Assembly: GCA_022606135.1 (NCBI GenBank)
Contig: JABYQN010000013.1
Location: 744,001-808,000 of the forward strand
DNA: 64,000 nt
DNA from: Fomes fomentarius
Taxonomy: Eukaryota > Basidiomycota > Agaricomycetes > Polyporales > Polyporaceae
Direction of reading: 5' to 3'
Position 1 is the stretch's first letter. Every line of letters begins with the position of its first letter. Made by a program: the position numbers and the translations under genes. Shown one piece after another: positions 1-12,433 of this stretch. A model generated the notes under the pieces. The model was not told the DNA's origin and made no database searches. It saw only the letters and a program-made list of their open reading frames with translations.

Positions 1-1149
1 GCCAGTCTTGGGATCTGTAAGTATTGCATGCTGGTATATTGTGTATGTTGCTGATGTGATTGCTTGTCGCGGTGTGTATCGAAGCCTCAATATCGACGAC
101 AAAGAGAAAAGCCCTGAAATTTGTGGGAAGCTATTCGAATGCTTTTTCGAGACCCATCCATCGCTTCTCTACTCCCTCCGCCTACCTGTCCTCCCTCGGT
201 ACGTATATCACTTGTGTGCTTTACCAAACGGGACGTCAACCCGCTAACACTGCCGCCTCCTGACTGCAGACAAGTCGATACTTGGCTGAGGACCGGTAAA
301 CATGCGCGCCAGCCGGGACCTCTCGGGAAACTCTCGCCCGAGCTACTCGACATGATCTTTGACAACATCTTCTTTTTTTGGGACATCATCCAATTCTCCA
401 TAACCTGCAAGCTCACCCTCGAGGTTGGCAAACGGCACCTCCTCTCAGCACTACGGCGATACCATGCGCCCTGGGCTGGCCAGCGACTCATCTGCCTGGG
501 AGGCGATCCACTGGACTCTGACCTCCCTAAGGGTCTCCTAACGCCCTCTGAGCAGCGCGAGATCCTCACTTCAGATATCCCTATTGCCCGCGAGTTGAGG
601 CTCGCTGGGGAGGAGATGCATCTCGCGATATATGCTTGCGAGACATACCTTTCCAGGTACGGGACGCTCGGCCGTGCTGACCGCCTCCAGCGGGACTACT
701 GGGAAGGCATGCGGAAAAAGCGCGAGGAAGTCAAGGATCACCCTCAGTCGAACCGGGATCTCGACATGTTCCACGCGTTGTACATCTACAGCAAGCCGAC
801 CTACCCCAAAGGTTCTCTCGTGTGCTGCAATCTCTCCAAGGCCGAGTACATCCGGCAGGACCGACTTCGCAAGATGGAATGGGAAGAGAACTGGCAGGGC
901 AACCGCTGCAAACAGTCGCTAGGCCTCGCGCACGCCTTGATCGTACGTATCTGTTGGTCAGGGGATTCCCCGCTGTACGGTGCAAAAGGAATCAATGAGC
1001 AGCTCGCCAAGGGACCCTGGGCAGGCGACCGCTTCTCTATCACGACCTTGGAGACGATGCCGCAGCCGAAAGATGCAAAGGAGTGGAAGGATGTGACAGC
1101 AGAGGTCGATGAACTCTTGTTTCGTATCTGGGAGTACTTCTTCCAGTAA
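1..1149 (+). CDS. F-box-like protein, copy 1 (5' end outside window)
   Basis: Best model joins <1..16, 85..198 and 270..1149; both introns (17-84, 199-269) have GT-AG ends and phase 2. The reading frame runs off the left edge, so the true start is not seen. The protein has an F-box-like helix stretch near LSPELLDMIFDNI followed by ITCKLTLEVGKRHLL, as in fungal F-box proteins that bind Skp1 and recruit substrates to SCF ubiquitin ligases; no WD or LRR repeats follow. The C-terminal part ends with a conserved block (WAGDRFSITTLETMP, then EWKDVTAEVDELL) that recurs in the two copies downstream, so this is a small tandem family. The F-box assignment rests on pattern only and the substrate is unknown. 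An ATG at position 8 would give a longer first exon in the same frame, but it reads through a good donor at 17. Confidence 0.6.
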
Positions 1150-2050
1150 TGAGTACACCCGGAGTATCTGAGGACCCGCGTACGTTCAATAGTCATGACT
1201 TTCAGCTAGATGTTGGCTCTGAAGTGTTCGATCAAAGCACGCTGCTCAATTCTAGTCTCCTTTTGTATGATCTCAGATGGATGTGGGGAAGAATATTCGG
1301 GTGATGACTCGAATTGTAGTGTTTCGACGTTCAGGACCATGGGCAGTACACTTGATTACGCTGGCACTGGCAAGGGACTGTATGACACCGAGGGCTTGCG
1401 TACTAGCCCAGTATGTAACTTTAATGTATAGTGCAAGTAGACTGTAGAGCACTGGTGGTCAGTAAGTATTGGGGAGTGTTGCGTTTGGCAGAGGCAAATG
1501 TCACGGCACATAACACTGCCAGGGCGTGCAGCTTCCTTTTTTCCTCTGAAAGGATTCTCTACAATATCATATTCTAGTCCCGCGTTTCTCTCTTTATTCA
1601 GAGCCTCCCTGTCCTCAGCCGGGGGGTCTGAAGGTCCTCGCTGCGCCGCTCTGAGATTGGTCACAGCGAGTCACAGACATCACATCTGTTACGATTACAT
1701 CAACTCACGCGGGCCTGCCCCCTATTATTCTCAGACTCCCGTCTCTCTAACGGGACCACTTATCCTCAACGTTAGAGACTGGACCACGGTTTTCTCAGCA
1801 CACCATCGTGATCCGAGCCGGCCACATATAACCAGAACACGCGCCGCTTCTCTGCAGACCTGCTCCGAACAAGGCACTGTTGCAACCGCGCAGTTGTCTA
1901 CAGTATCATCATACGAGTAATAATCATGGGTCAATTCTGGGTCCTGTTTGTATTCAAACCGCTTCCTCCGTCGGTTGCGATATGTGTTAACAATCCTTGA
2001 CAGTGTGAACCTAGATCGCAAAGAAATTGAACCTGGCCCCAGCATAGTAA
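1150..2050. other. Intergenic between F-box-like copies 1 and 2
   Basis: I see no supported gene here. Short open frames occur on both strands but none resembles a protein family. An upstream first exon of F-box-like copy 2 may lie near the right end. Confidence 0.5.
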
Positions 2051-3104
2051 CATCGCAAGCTGGGGGAATGTTTCTGGGAAAGAGAAGGTAGTCTGAAGTC
2101 ACTGCTCACCATCCCCTATCTGCCCCAGTGCGTCTTTTTGTGTTTCTCCTTGGGGCTACGTTTTCTTACGAGCGATTTGGTAAAATAGTCAAGTCGACAA
2201 GTGGCTAGCAGCAAGTCGCACGGTCGTTCAGCCTGGCCCCTTCGGACGGCTACCCGTCGAACTCTCGGAATCAATCATCGAAGAGGTGTCCGACTTCGAC
2301 GATCTCGTCGTTTTTGCAATATTGTGCAAGCGGTTGCTGAGCATCGGCAAACCCTATCTCCTGCGCTTTATCAGAGAACGACACGCCTCTTGGGTTGCAT
2401 GTCGTTTGATTTGCATTGGCGACCACGCATCGAAATCAAGGTTGCCAGCGGATCTTCTGGCAAAAGAAGAACGGGCAATCATGAAGATGGATCGGGTACT
2501 AGCAGACGACGACGTCCCGGTCGATTACGAGGAAGAAGACGAGGGACACGATATTCTCTACATGTATGCCCGGAGGTATTGCGACCGTGCCAAGAGAGTC
2601 ACACCCAGCTACCAGCGCGGCCGCTACCTCTCTCCCTCCGAATACTGCTCTCTCGCCGCATACAAGTCCAGAAAATCAGGTGGCGCAGACGACTCCGAGC
2701 TCGACGCACGCTATGCTGATCTGGAGAGGTACAGAACACTAGTTGACGAGGTGTCATACGCTGTTGGCACCGAGGTTGTGTGCAACCTTTCCAAGAGGGA
2801 GTACATCTGCACTGAGCGCCTTGACCCTTCAATGCACCTCGGGGTCGAACACGCCCTGCTCTCGCAAATATGCTGGTCGGACGACCAGGATGTCTCGATG
2901 ATCTGCTCTAAACAGGTCGCCCAACAACTCGTCCACGGACCTTGGGCTGGCGACAAGTTCTGCGTCACGACGCTGGAGAGCATGCCATCGGCAGAAGGGA
3001 GGGAGTGGAAGGACGTGTCGGCACGCGCAAACAAGCTGTTGCACCATCTGTGGAAGTACGACAGGTTGCGGCAAAAGCTGCCGGTCTCTGGTGACCCGGA
3101 ATAG
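2051..3104 (+). CDS. F-box-like protein, copy 2
   Basis: Paralogue of the gene at the left edge. The exon pair 2051..2127 and 2189..3104 (intron 2128-2188, phase 2) reproduces the intron position and phase of copy 1. The first of these exons reads KLGECFW...SLLTIPYLPH, matching KLFECFF...SLRLPVLPR of copy 1. It has no ATG after the stop at 2048, so a further upstream exon, perhaps spliced into the AG at 2058-2059, must carry the start. The second exon has the F-box-like segment LPVELSESIIEEV and the shared C-terminal block GPWAGDKFCVTTLE then EWKDVSARANKLL. Compared with copy 1 it carries an acidic insert (DYEEEDEGHD). Function unknown beyond a likely Skp1-binding adaptor; I am fairly sure of the paralogy and less sure of the exact start. 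Confidence 0.6.
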
Positions 3105-3149
3105 ACCTCAGAGTATGAAAACTAGGCAATGCTACAAGGAGATCAGTGA

Positions 3150-3696
3150 ATGCATCCTAATCTGATAAAGTGCGTATTTGACGCGACCAATACAGGGTTG
3201 CCCCCGACTCTACTGACACAAGAAGAACGGGAGCACCTGAAAGGAGTAGAGGAAGACCCGGTAAGCGGTAGCAGCGGCGTATACGAGATGCGCCTGCATC
3301 TGTATGCGAGCAAATACTGCCGTGACCCTTCTGACTAGTACTTGAACGGGCGATACTCCGTCGAGCGGAGACTACACCGGGGCAACGGACGCACCGGCTT
3401 CGCTCGAGTTGATCTCGAGACATTCGCGGGGATCGCCTGGACGCTGCGATAATGCGAGACCGCACTATCTGCCTCTCAACACGCCCCGCTCTCCCAGATC
3501 TGCTGATCGGATGAAGGGGAGCATCTCGATGCGGTGCCATACGGACGCTGCCCGGCAAGTGCTCTGGGCCGGAGACAGCTTCAAGTTCTGCATCACGACG
3601 CCCGATAGGATGCCTCCTCCGGTACGGGGACGGGAGTGGAAGGATGTGTTGGCGCGCGTCGATAAGCGCCTGTATACCCTCTGGAAGCACAGGTGA
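3150..3696 (+). pseudogene. F-box-like protein, copy 3, degraded
   Basis: Third tandem member. The segment LPPTLLTQEEREHLKG then LHLYASKYCRDPSD (3195-3338) matches the middle of copies 1 and 2. It then meets an in-frame TAG at 3337-3339, after which the homology (YLNGRYSVER) resumes. Around 3490-3515 the motif that reads QICWSD in intact copies has TGA in place of the Trp codon. The conserved C-terminal block (WAGDSFKFCITT, then REWKDVLARVDKRL) continues in a different frame and stops at 3694-3696. The N-terminal F-box region is missing. Stops plus a frameshift make this a pseudogene. Confidence 0.65.
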
Positions 3697-5661
3697 ATGG
3701 CGGAGGTGACGACTAGGGGGGCTCAGGGCGAGCGCGTTCGAAGAGGTGAGCTGGGCTATGCTTACGGCGCAGTGGTCATTTCGGTTCGTGTTCTGATACC
3801 AGTACTACTACTCAGTGGTAGGCATTCGGTAGAACGGCCGGCGCGGACGGCGACACCGTATAAGGTTTCCGGTTTCGGACTTCCTACATTGTGACTTGTA
3901 CGTGCTCCACTGAGGTGCTAGGCATCAGGCTGTATGCGATGTCCGATCCACCGAGTGCCCGACGGGCTCCGAATGCACTGCGCGAGCGGCGTCGGGGGGC
4001 CAAGAGCCGAGACGGCCTAGCGGTCGAGTCAACACAATAGATGGATCTGATACTAACCTCGTTCTCCGCGCTCAGGTCACGGTGCTGTGCGGGCCGCCCT
4101 TCCCGCTTGAGGCTGACCACGTATCGTGGAGTGAAGTCACGCCCAAGCGTTGCGATGCCACGTTTTGCGTTTCGCGAACGCGCCGCTAACACCGGTCGGC
4201 GGCGGCGGCGGCGGGCGCTGTGCTTCCAGACTCGGACGGCACTAGGGGTTGTTGCGACTTGAGATGACAGTGGCCAAGGTCCACTGCGGTGGGTGATGTT
4301 CGCGTTCTTCACATGCATGTGGCCTGTGACACACAGTCCACTCGAACAGACGTGCATCGCTCAGGCCGTGCCACGTTCAGCATCATCTCATTATGACTGC
4401 GTCACCGTGGCGATGCTCGATTCCATGATATGTATATGCTGCAGCGTCTATCGTCGAAGTATATGATGCAATGCAGGCCCCACATGGCGTGCGATCCAAG
4501 ATGTCAAGACACCTACTAAAATGCATGATATGTCTGGGACAGCTCACCTGTCACGGGTCCTTTGCTCAATTCCGTGACACGTAGGCTGCCCTTGGTATCT
4601 GGGTGCCAGGGTACGAGAGACCGCAGGTTGGTTGAACTTGGGAGATGCTTCATAGTGGTTTGATACCGTGACGATGGCACGGTCCACAGTACTTGCCAGT
4701 GCCTATACTCTCGGAATCGAGTCGGATCTCGTCCATGATTGTGAAGATTCAGAAGGACATTGGCAATGGATACCCACCGAGCATCGCGAACGACGAGAGC
4801 TGGGCAGTGGAGGTTGAACTAAGATGCATGCAGTGCAAGCAAGGAGACAAACAACTGAGGCGCTGTGGAAGACGCGATGGATGGGATCACCAATGGACAC
4901 CCCCTCCCTGATTCAGATAAAGCTTGATTGCTCAAGAAGCACTACTGGGAGTCGCAGTCGAGATGATGTATGCGTTCGGCCTGCAAGGTCAGGTCAGCAG
5001 GCAATGCCAGTTGAATCCAGCGGAAGCTTTTACCAGTGTTGATGAACTCGCATGGTGCCAAACTCAAGGAAGGGGATACAAGACAAGGATGACCATTATC
5101 TGCGCGGCTAGTACGAAGCGGCGCAGGAAAAACTAGTACGGTACGCAGTGCATATATGAACAAGATCCGGCCGACGAGTGAGTACTCTGGCGTACGTGTG
5201 ATAGCTACAGTGGGTGTATGCGGATGGGATGAGTCAGACTGACTTAAGAGACTAGGACTACAGTAGTTTGACTAAGCGTATGCTGTCCGAGAGGAACGCG
5301 AGGCAATGATAGATGATATATGGAATGGAAAGCGGGCATGGAGGTCGATACGAGATAACGGGGTACGGGATGAGGTGAGAGATGAGAGATGAGATGATGA
5401 GATGATGAGATTGGTATAATGAGATGGACTGCGAACGGGGGGACGAGAGTGCGATATGGGAGAAAACGGACAACAGCGGAGGGCTGCAGACGACGAGAGC
5501 GAAGCACGAGCCATACTTATGGATAAATAACGTGTCCAAGTGTCCGAATAAACTGACACCGCGCAGCGCAGTCAATGAGTTCCGAGCCGAGACCAAGGAC
5601 CAAGGAGCGAGGAATGAGGAATGAGGGACGAGGGACGAAGGCAGGCTCGCCGAGTCGCCGT
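3697..5661. other. Gene-free stretch with simple repeats
   Basis: About 2 kb without a recognisable gene. It contains a GGC trinucleotide run near 4197-4215 and a GAGAT/GATGA-rich low-complexity stretch near 5370-5425. Open frames here are short, on both strands, and match nothing I know. Confidence 0.5.
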
Positions 5662-6701
5662 TCACTGCTCGCAGTCGAACTCGAGATCGGTCGCCACATC
5701 CTCCCACGCCTTCATAGTCGCAAGCAGCTTGTCGGTCTTCGCCCTCACGTCCACGTACGCATCGCGGCCCATGACGAGCCACATCGGCCACTCGCGCCCG
5801 ACCGCGCGGCCCTCTTGCCGGACGACGTCGACGAGGAGCTCCATCGCCTTGGCCGGGTCGCCCTTCTCGTGGCCCGCGATGGCCGCAAAGCGCGCCATGC
5901 CCGCGTTCCGCATCTCGTCGTAGACGGGCACGGGGTGGTGTATTGTGGCCGGGTATGCGTGCACGCCCTCGGTCCGGAACGAACCGGGAGCGACGATGGT
6001 GACGCGGATGCCGAATGGCCGGAGCTCTGCGGCGTACGTCTCGCCGATAGCTAAGAAGAGGGGGTGATAGAAAAGGGATCAGTTGTATGATCCTCGAGGC
6101 GCGCAGGGGGGGGAGAGGAAATGGGATCGCGGAGCGCGCGTACTCACCATGGACGGCAGCCTTGGACGCGGCGTAGAGGCCGGCGGGCGAGACCTCTGCG
6201 CGCCACGCGGATCGGGAGCCAATGATGACGACCGTGCCGGACCGGCGTTCACGCATGTGTGGGAGGACGGCGTTGGTGACGTTGAGCACGCCGAAGAGGT
6301 TGGTCTGGAACTGGGTGAACGCGGCGAGCGAGCCCCCCTCCTCGAGCACGGCCTTCACGCCGTAGCCGGCGTTGTTGACGACGACGTCGATGCGGCCCCA
6401 CACGGCGAGCGCGTCCTTGACGCGCTGTTGCACGACCTCGACCGGGTCCGAGACATCGAGCTGGAGGAGGTGGAGACGGCGTTCTGATTGGGGGAAGACG
6501 GCGCGGAGCTTCTCGGGATTGCGTGCTGTTGCAATAACGCAGTCGCCGCGTGCGAGGACTGAGGCTACCAGACGCTTCCCGAAGCCAGACGAGGTACCTG
6601 CATTGGATGGGGGCCCGTCAGCTTCCATAGCGCGCTTACGATGGCCACGCGAGGATTGACGTACCGGTGATGAACCAAATCTTTTGCGAAAAGCCGCCCA
6701 T
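5662..6701 (-). CDS. Short-chain dehydrogenase/reductase, 291 aa
   Basis: Exons on the minus strand: 6701..6665, 6597..6148, 6050..5662; introns of 67 and 97 nt are GT-AG, and the first splits the cofactor motif. The joined protein begins MGGFSQKIWFITG and has the SDR signature set: TGTSSGFG (about residues 12-19) for NAD(P) binding, NNAGYG (about 87-92), a Ser near 140 and the catalytic YAASK (Tyr154, Lys158). The following AELRPFGIRVTIVAPGS is also typical. The length fits classical cytosolic SDRs (250-300 aa). It resembles the large fungal group annotated as NAD(P)-binding oxidoreductases, whose substrates are mostly unknown; nothing in the neighbourhood suggests one. The start was chosen because it gives the full Rossmann beta-strand before the glycine motif. 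The long frame that reads through both introns is not the real protein. Confidence 0.88.
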
Positions 6702-9468
6702 CGCTATGCTGGTGTGTGTGCTGGGAAGGGACGCGGGTGGTAAGAAAGGCAAGTTGCGAGACACGAGAGGAGAGGTAAAAGGCAGAAGAGCACTTTGACT
6801 GAGGGATGAGTGGATGAGAGGATGGCACCGAGCGGGCTCTACATATAAGTAGTCATGCGGGAAGGTAACCGGATGTGTGACGGGAACGCTCCGACGGTAG
6901 CTGTGTCGACGAGGATTGTTTGAAAATATGAATAGTTTGCAGCCCTGATTTGAGACGCTCTGCGCAGACTGAGATTACCTTTCCCCCGCCTCCGAAACGC
7001 ACCCAAAACTGACGCGCGCCCTTTGACTCCGCGGCGGTGCTCAGACGAGATCTCGCGCGCGCAAGGCACGATCCGTCTCTCCCGTGGCTTAATGGCATCC
7101 CGGCCTGCTGGGCCGCCACACTCGAGCTCGCTGGCGGCTGCCACGCGCATATTATCCAGAATTGAAGGACAATCCCAAGTTTTTCGATCGTGTTCCGACG
7201 CCGGATTAATATTCCTCTGGATCAGTTGTGGTGCGCGCACAAATACCCGACAGACTGGGTTGTGCGAAGAGTCAGAATCAGAACCACAGGACGAGTCAGC
7301 AGAGAGTCCGTGCTTACTTGGTTCCGCTCACCAATCCGACGCTGTGTCATCCTAGGCCTCGGCGACGTAGTGATGTAGTCGATGTCGAATACCGTGACTT
7401 GAAGCCTTCCGGATTTCCATCCGTCTCGACGGACCTCTCGCGAGTCGCATACGACCCGGTCGGACAACGAGGCAGCACCGCCATTGCCTCATGCCCGCTC
7501 ACGTAACGTTTTCCCAAATGCCTGGTGCTCGTCTTCTCCCATTCGGGAAGCTCCAGCGCTCAATGTCTCAGCACCACGAGAGCAATGATCAACTCAAACG
7601 TCTCAAACTCGACTGCGGCCGTCAACCGTATGGAGGCAAACGCGCCGCAATCGCCGCCCCCCGGGCGCACCCCGGTTTCAGCCATCGCCATATCCAAAAC
7701 GAGATCGCACAGCTTGCGCATAGTACAACGTTCAACGAAACCAGACACCTCGAGCTCGTCAAATCGTGGCCGGCCGGGTCTTGGGTGGATCATATCAATG
7801 TCCTTTTGCATATTGTGTGACTCGATGCGGTGGCTAATCGTAGCTAATCGACCCGGATGCGCGGCATGCATACGCACGCTTGGAAACGGTGTCTCAGGTT
7901 GAGGGTGAATCAGAACACTGTATCGATGTGGCGAAGAATGCACCCGATCCGCGGGACCATATTCCGCGGACAACAGCATGTCGTTGGGTCCGGGCCGTGC
8001 ACTGACCCGTCTGTGGAAGCAGAATAGAGCAGCCTATTACAGCTCGGAAGGAAGGAATGTCGATCTCGCGGGACGCAGCCGGCTCTTGATTTCGGCCGTG
8101 TGCAGTAAGTGTATCCGCAACGTTCCGAACAAGTGGTGTGTTCTAACTTTGGACGGGCTTCACCGTGTGCTTCACATCCAGGCTGCCACCCTGCGGATTC
8201 TCGTACACCGGACGTGGTAGCATGGCGAAGCTGCGTCAACCGAACGAGCACTGTCAGTGTCATAATCACTCGCAGCAGCGTATGATGGTTGATTGAGAAC
8301 GGGCCACGCACCCATCCATCTCGACCTGTCATTGCGACACCAGGTCCCGGCTCGCCGCCATTCACGCGTTCTCGTCGCACACGCACACGCACACACGGCG
8401 ATGGCCAGGCCAGAATGAGAACGGAAACGTATGCCGAATGTTCACCCGCCTGACAGTCACCAGAGGGACAGCAACCAGTCGCAGATCGCAGGCTCGACAA
8501 AGTTCACGCACGCGTGATTCTGCGAACCCAGACAGATGGGACGTACACGTCATGGACTGAGCACTGATGTGCCCTGCCTCTGTCCTGGTCGCGTCCAGGC
8601 CCCCAACACACGACGGAGATGTCCTGCCGGATAGTTCCCCATTACAACGAACGGCAGGGACAGGTCCCGTCTGTAGCCAGCACCACAACTGGATCCACCC
8701 ATGACGTGCAGCACGCAGCATACGCGGGACAGTATCATTCAAAGGAAGACCCACGAACGCATTGTATTATTTTTTGGCAGGCGATGCGGGCTGCGGCTGC
8801 ATGGGTGAGGGTCTGTGGAATTGTGAGTTGTGGCAGTGTCAGAGCATACTCACCTTCAAACCTTCGGGCAAAAATTTTGCTTCTCGCTCTCCTCCCGCCG
8901 TTTCTGCAGACTTCCCTTCCTACCGCATCCCGATCGGCCAGACTCCAGGTCGCGCTCGGTATCCGGCAACTGGAGTATACCCGTCCGGGTATCCACCTCC
9001 ATCCTCGAGGCCATCCGGCACAGGAACCTACGAGATGCAATGCATCGATGTGATACAGCTGAGACACGCCCAGACTCCAGAGTCAACGGGTAGCTGAAAT
9101 GCAGTGTCTGTCGACTGGTGACTGTTCGGTGCCTCTGGTCAGGAATCGCTTACCACAGAATTGGACATGAGCTGGAGTTGAAGAAAAATATGACCGCATG
9201 GCTGTTGGCAATACACGGCCAATTGAGGCCAATCAGAGTAGCGGTGATGTCGAAGCCGTATGTGATATGTTGGGCTGTCAGTGCATAGGTCGCCGGGAAT
9301 GGTACACAGAAGCCGGGGCTAGACCAGTAGTTGATGAGAAGTCAAGTCAAGGACCTGTTTTCAACTAATTAAACGACAGCAAGCAGAACATTCGACGTCC
9401 TTGCAACTAGAAGGGGATCGTGGGATTGAAGTGCGTGATATAGATACAAGCCCTACATGCTGCTTAAG
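6702..9468. other. Gene-free stretch upstream of tRNA-Thr
   Basis: About 2.8 kb with no supported gene. Open frames up to 196 codons occur (for example minus strand 8500-7910) but have no family resemblance, no convincing splice structure and overlap others on both strands. A short CA-rich run (ACACGCACACGCACACACGG) lies at 8379-8398. A minus-strand frame near 8860-9086 looks mildly protein-like but cannot be extended into a gene. Confidence 0.45.
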
Positions 9469-9560
9469 TCCCGCTTAGCTCAGTGGTAGAGCGCATCACT
9501 AGTATCTCCGCAAACTCCCGTGCTATGATGAGGTCAGTCGTTCAAGTCGGCTAGTGGGAA
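9469..9560 (+). tRNA. tRNA-Thr (anticodon AGT) with 20-nt intron
   Basis: The acceptor stem TCCCGCT pairs with AGTGGGA (one G-T pair). The D arm is GCTC-AGTGGTA-GAGC. The anticodon stem CATCA (9494-9498) pairs with TGATG (9526-9530). The T arm is AGTCG-TTCAAGT-CGGCT. Anticodon AGT is at 9501-9503; the intron, 9505-9524, follows the base 3' of the anticodon, the canonical nuclear position. With the intron removed the tRNA is 72 nt, without the 3' CCA, as usual for eukaryotic genes. Internal A-box (TAGCTCAGTGG) and B-box (GTTCAAGTC) promoters are present and a TTTT pol III stop lies at 9578-9581. Confidence 0.93.
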
Positions 9561-9832
9561 TACACCATTCCTTATTCTTTTCCCTCCTTAGATTGTGATT
9601 GCCATTGTCACTATGACTACAGAATGGATGAGTTTCGTTCTCGTTAATTTCAGGAGCCGTTTGAGTCATGGGTGTAACTGGCTAGGACCGCATCTAGATC
9701 TACCGTGCTTCTACGAGAGATTCGGAACGATATCCGTTGGCTCTTGAGAATCGGGTGAAGTCCGCCCCGAAGAGAGGTATGTCATCTTGACTCGACTCAA
9801 CCCTCCACAGTGTACTAGTCAGATACACCGAT

Positions 9833-11409
9833 ATGCCAGCGGAGTCGAACGACCCTCTGCCCCTCATCCGGAACTCTGTCCTCACAGCGCACGCCGCGAT
9901 AGCATCTCTCATCCATCGCACGCCGGTGTTCACATCCACCTCGCTGTCCCAGTCCCTTGCTGCGAACAACCCGCTGTACTTCAAGGCCGAGAACCTGCAG
10001 AAGGGAGGCGCGTTCAAGTTCCGGGGCGCCAGCTACAGTCTGTCGCGGTTGACATCAGATCAGCTTGCGAAGGGTGTCTGCACGCACAGCTCGGGTATGT
10101 AGTAGTTGTCGCGATAATGATATCGACGGACCCACATTTCAGTTCAGTTCCGAGCGCGCGCAGCTGTCCTCGTCATCCGTATACTCATTGATCGGTTCGA
10201 TTGATAGGGAACCATGCTGGGGCCCTCGCGCTCGCTGCGAAGGAGCGCGGAGTCAAGTGTTATGTGGTGATGGTACGTGCGCAGCCATGTCTCTCCATCT
10301 TCTAATACAACGCTCATCGATTCCTCCGACCGCATTTGACTGCGAACGCACGGCGGGTATGTTCATGACGCGCATTGACTCGGGTCGGACTTCATTTCCG
10401 GACTTGGACCTTAATATCGATTTCGGCCGAACGTGCGCCATGGACCGGATCTCGCATAACCACCTCTGACATGGACATGGCTCTTCGACCGTGGTGGCAC
10501 GCAACAACTGAATACAAATTCTAATACTTCTATTATCATACTATACTAGCCCGACAACTCTGCGCAGCCCAAGATCGACGCCGTGCGCGGCTACGGCGCC
10601 TCCATCACCTTCTGCCCACCGACGGCCCCCTCCCGCGCCTCCGCCCTCGCCCAAGTCCAAGCCGACACGGGCGCGACGTTCGTACCGCCCTACGACGCCG
10701 TTGACACGATTCTGGGGCAGGGCACCGCCTTCCTCGAGCTCCACGAGCAGGTACCCGGACTCGCGGCAGTCGTCGCGCCCGTCGGCGGCGGCGGCCTCCT
10801 CGCGGGCACGGCGCTCGCCGCGGAGGGCACGGGTGTGCGAGTGTTCGGGGCGGAGCCTGCTGGGGCGGACGACTGTGCGCGGGGGTGGAGGAGGGGAGGA
10901 GGAGGGAGGAGGTCAGTGCGCGGACGATCGCGGACGGGCTGAGGACGCCCGTGGGCGTGCTCAACTTTCCGATCATACAGGAGAAGGTCGAGAAGGTCAT
11001 CACGGTCTCAGACGAGGTGCGTATGGGCGTTGTGCGCCAGGCCGCCGTGTTGGTTGTTTGTTCTCTCTGTCTCTGTGTGTGTGTTCTGTTAGTTTTCTCT
11101 GCGCTTGCGACGCGCCACCGGCATTCACAATGTTTTGAGCTTCTTCTTCGATTCGAGATTGTGGCGTTGCGGTTGACTGACGCTTTACCAATGTCCAAAT
11201 TACAGGAGATCATCGAAGCCATGCGCCTGCTCTGGGAGCGCATGAAGCTCGTCGTCGAGCCGAGCGGCGCGGCGGCCTTTGCTGCGGTCAGGAGCAAGCA
11301 GTTCCAGGAGCTCGGGGTCGAGGGCCCCGTTGGGATCATCATCAGCGGCGGAAACATCGACCTGTCGCAGCCTCTGCCGTGGGCGCGTAGCGGTGCTGCA
11401 TCATCCTAA
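9833..11409 (+). CDS. Serine racemase / serine-threonine dehydratase-like PLP enzyme
   Basis: Fold-type II PLP enzyme. Exons: 9833..10094, 10208..10272, 10550..(about 10884), (about 10917)..11016, 11206..11409. Lys62 in GGAFKFRGA is the Schiff-base lysine; SSGNHAGALALAA binds substrate; PVGGGGLLAG holds the PLP phosphate; ISGGNIDL supplies the pyridine-side Ser. GAEPAGADD has the Glu, Ala and Asp positions that bind Mg in serine racemases, and EIIEAMRLLWERMKL is close to the animal enzyme, so L-/D-serine racemization with some dehydration is the best guess; threonine dehydratase activity is possible. The third intron (277 nt) and last intron (189 nt) are long for this locus. In the purine tract at 10885-10916 the frame changes: either a 32-nt GT-AG intron is removed or one base is missing. 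Start chosen by length and family N-terminus. Confidence 0.82.
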
Positions 11410-12433
11410 TAACCTTGATTCCCGGATGGGCCGCTTCTTCTTCTTCCAGGGTTCAAAAACTCGACAGTGGCACATTCTGCCGAATGCGAATGGTGTGGCG
11501 GGTGCAAAGCTGTTCGGTCGCGCCTTGGATATTGTTTCTATTGATTCCAAGTAACGGTGGCCCTGTGGGAGATTCGCTCACCAGTGACGAGCGGACGGAC
11601 GGATCTGTAACACTTTCGCCGCTCGGACGAGAATAGAAAGCCGTGATGACCGAGCGCAGTTGAACGAGATAGAGCACCGTCAGTCCAGGAGTCCGGCCTG
11701 CATCCGTCAAACCGTCAAACCGTCAATGCGGTCAGTGCCCTCGTGGCGTCCGCGTCGACTCCCAAAATGATCCTCCACGGTCCGTCTGCCGGTGTTTGGC
11801 GACCGGTGGACGCCACAGCCCACAGTAGACAGCTGGAATCAGTGCCGAACGGTGGTGACTCGGCACAACGCCCTCTCGGCTGGGACTTGGCGATACTTAG
11901 GTTCTTGAACACGACGTGAACGACGCCCGGGCGCGAGCGATTTTTCCTGCTTCCGTGACGCTGAGCTCAGCTATTAGGAAATGTGAACCCGACACATACA
12001 CGCGCACCGGTTAACAGAGAGCAGTAGTGTACGGCTTCTGTCCGCTTGAAGGAATATCAGTGGCACATGCTGCTCTGCGACACCTGTCCATCATGTTCAC
12101 GCACGGTCAGAGTCATTCCACCGTCCATGCGCAGTTGGCACTACTCATAGTGCAGGCGTCCTGGTAACCAGCACCGAGTAACAGTTGTTGCCGGCCATCA
12201 AGCGGGGAACTCGGCCTGTCTGTGAATCAGTCACACTGCCCACACTCGCGTCGGTCGAGATTCACACCAGGCATGGGCGAACTTAGCTCTGGCAGCAGCG
12301 TCTTGCCACTTGACACTCGAGGATCCTGGCGAAGCGTTCATGCAATCCATGCTCCAAAGCCGAGTTGTGATGTCAAAACTCAAACATATGCATGAAGTGG
12401 CACTGCTGCTGGCATGGAACTTGAATGTGCGCA
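11410..12433. other. Gene-free stretch
   Basis: No recognisable gene. An 8-bp unit (CCGTCAAA) is repeated three times imperfectly near 11703-11726. Only short frames occur on both strands. Confidence 0.45.

Noticed and set aside
5258..6628. 456-codon minus-strand frame extending the dehydrogenase
   Set aside because: It runs through the second intron into an unrelated frame; splicing restores the SDR C-terminal half instead.
7910..8500. 196-codon minus-strand frame
   Set aside because: No family similarity, no splice support, overlapped by other frames of equal quality.
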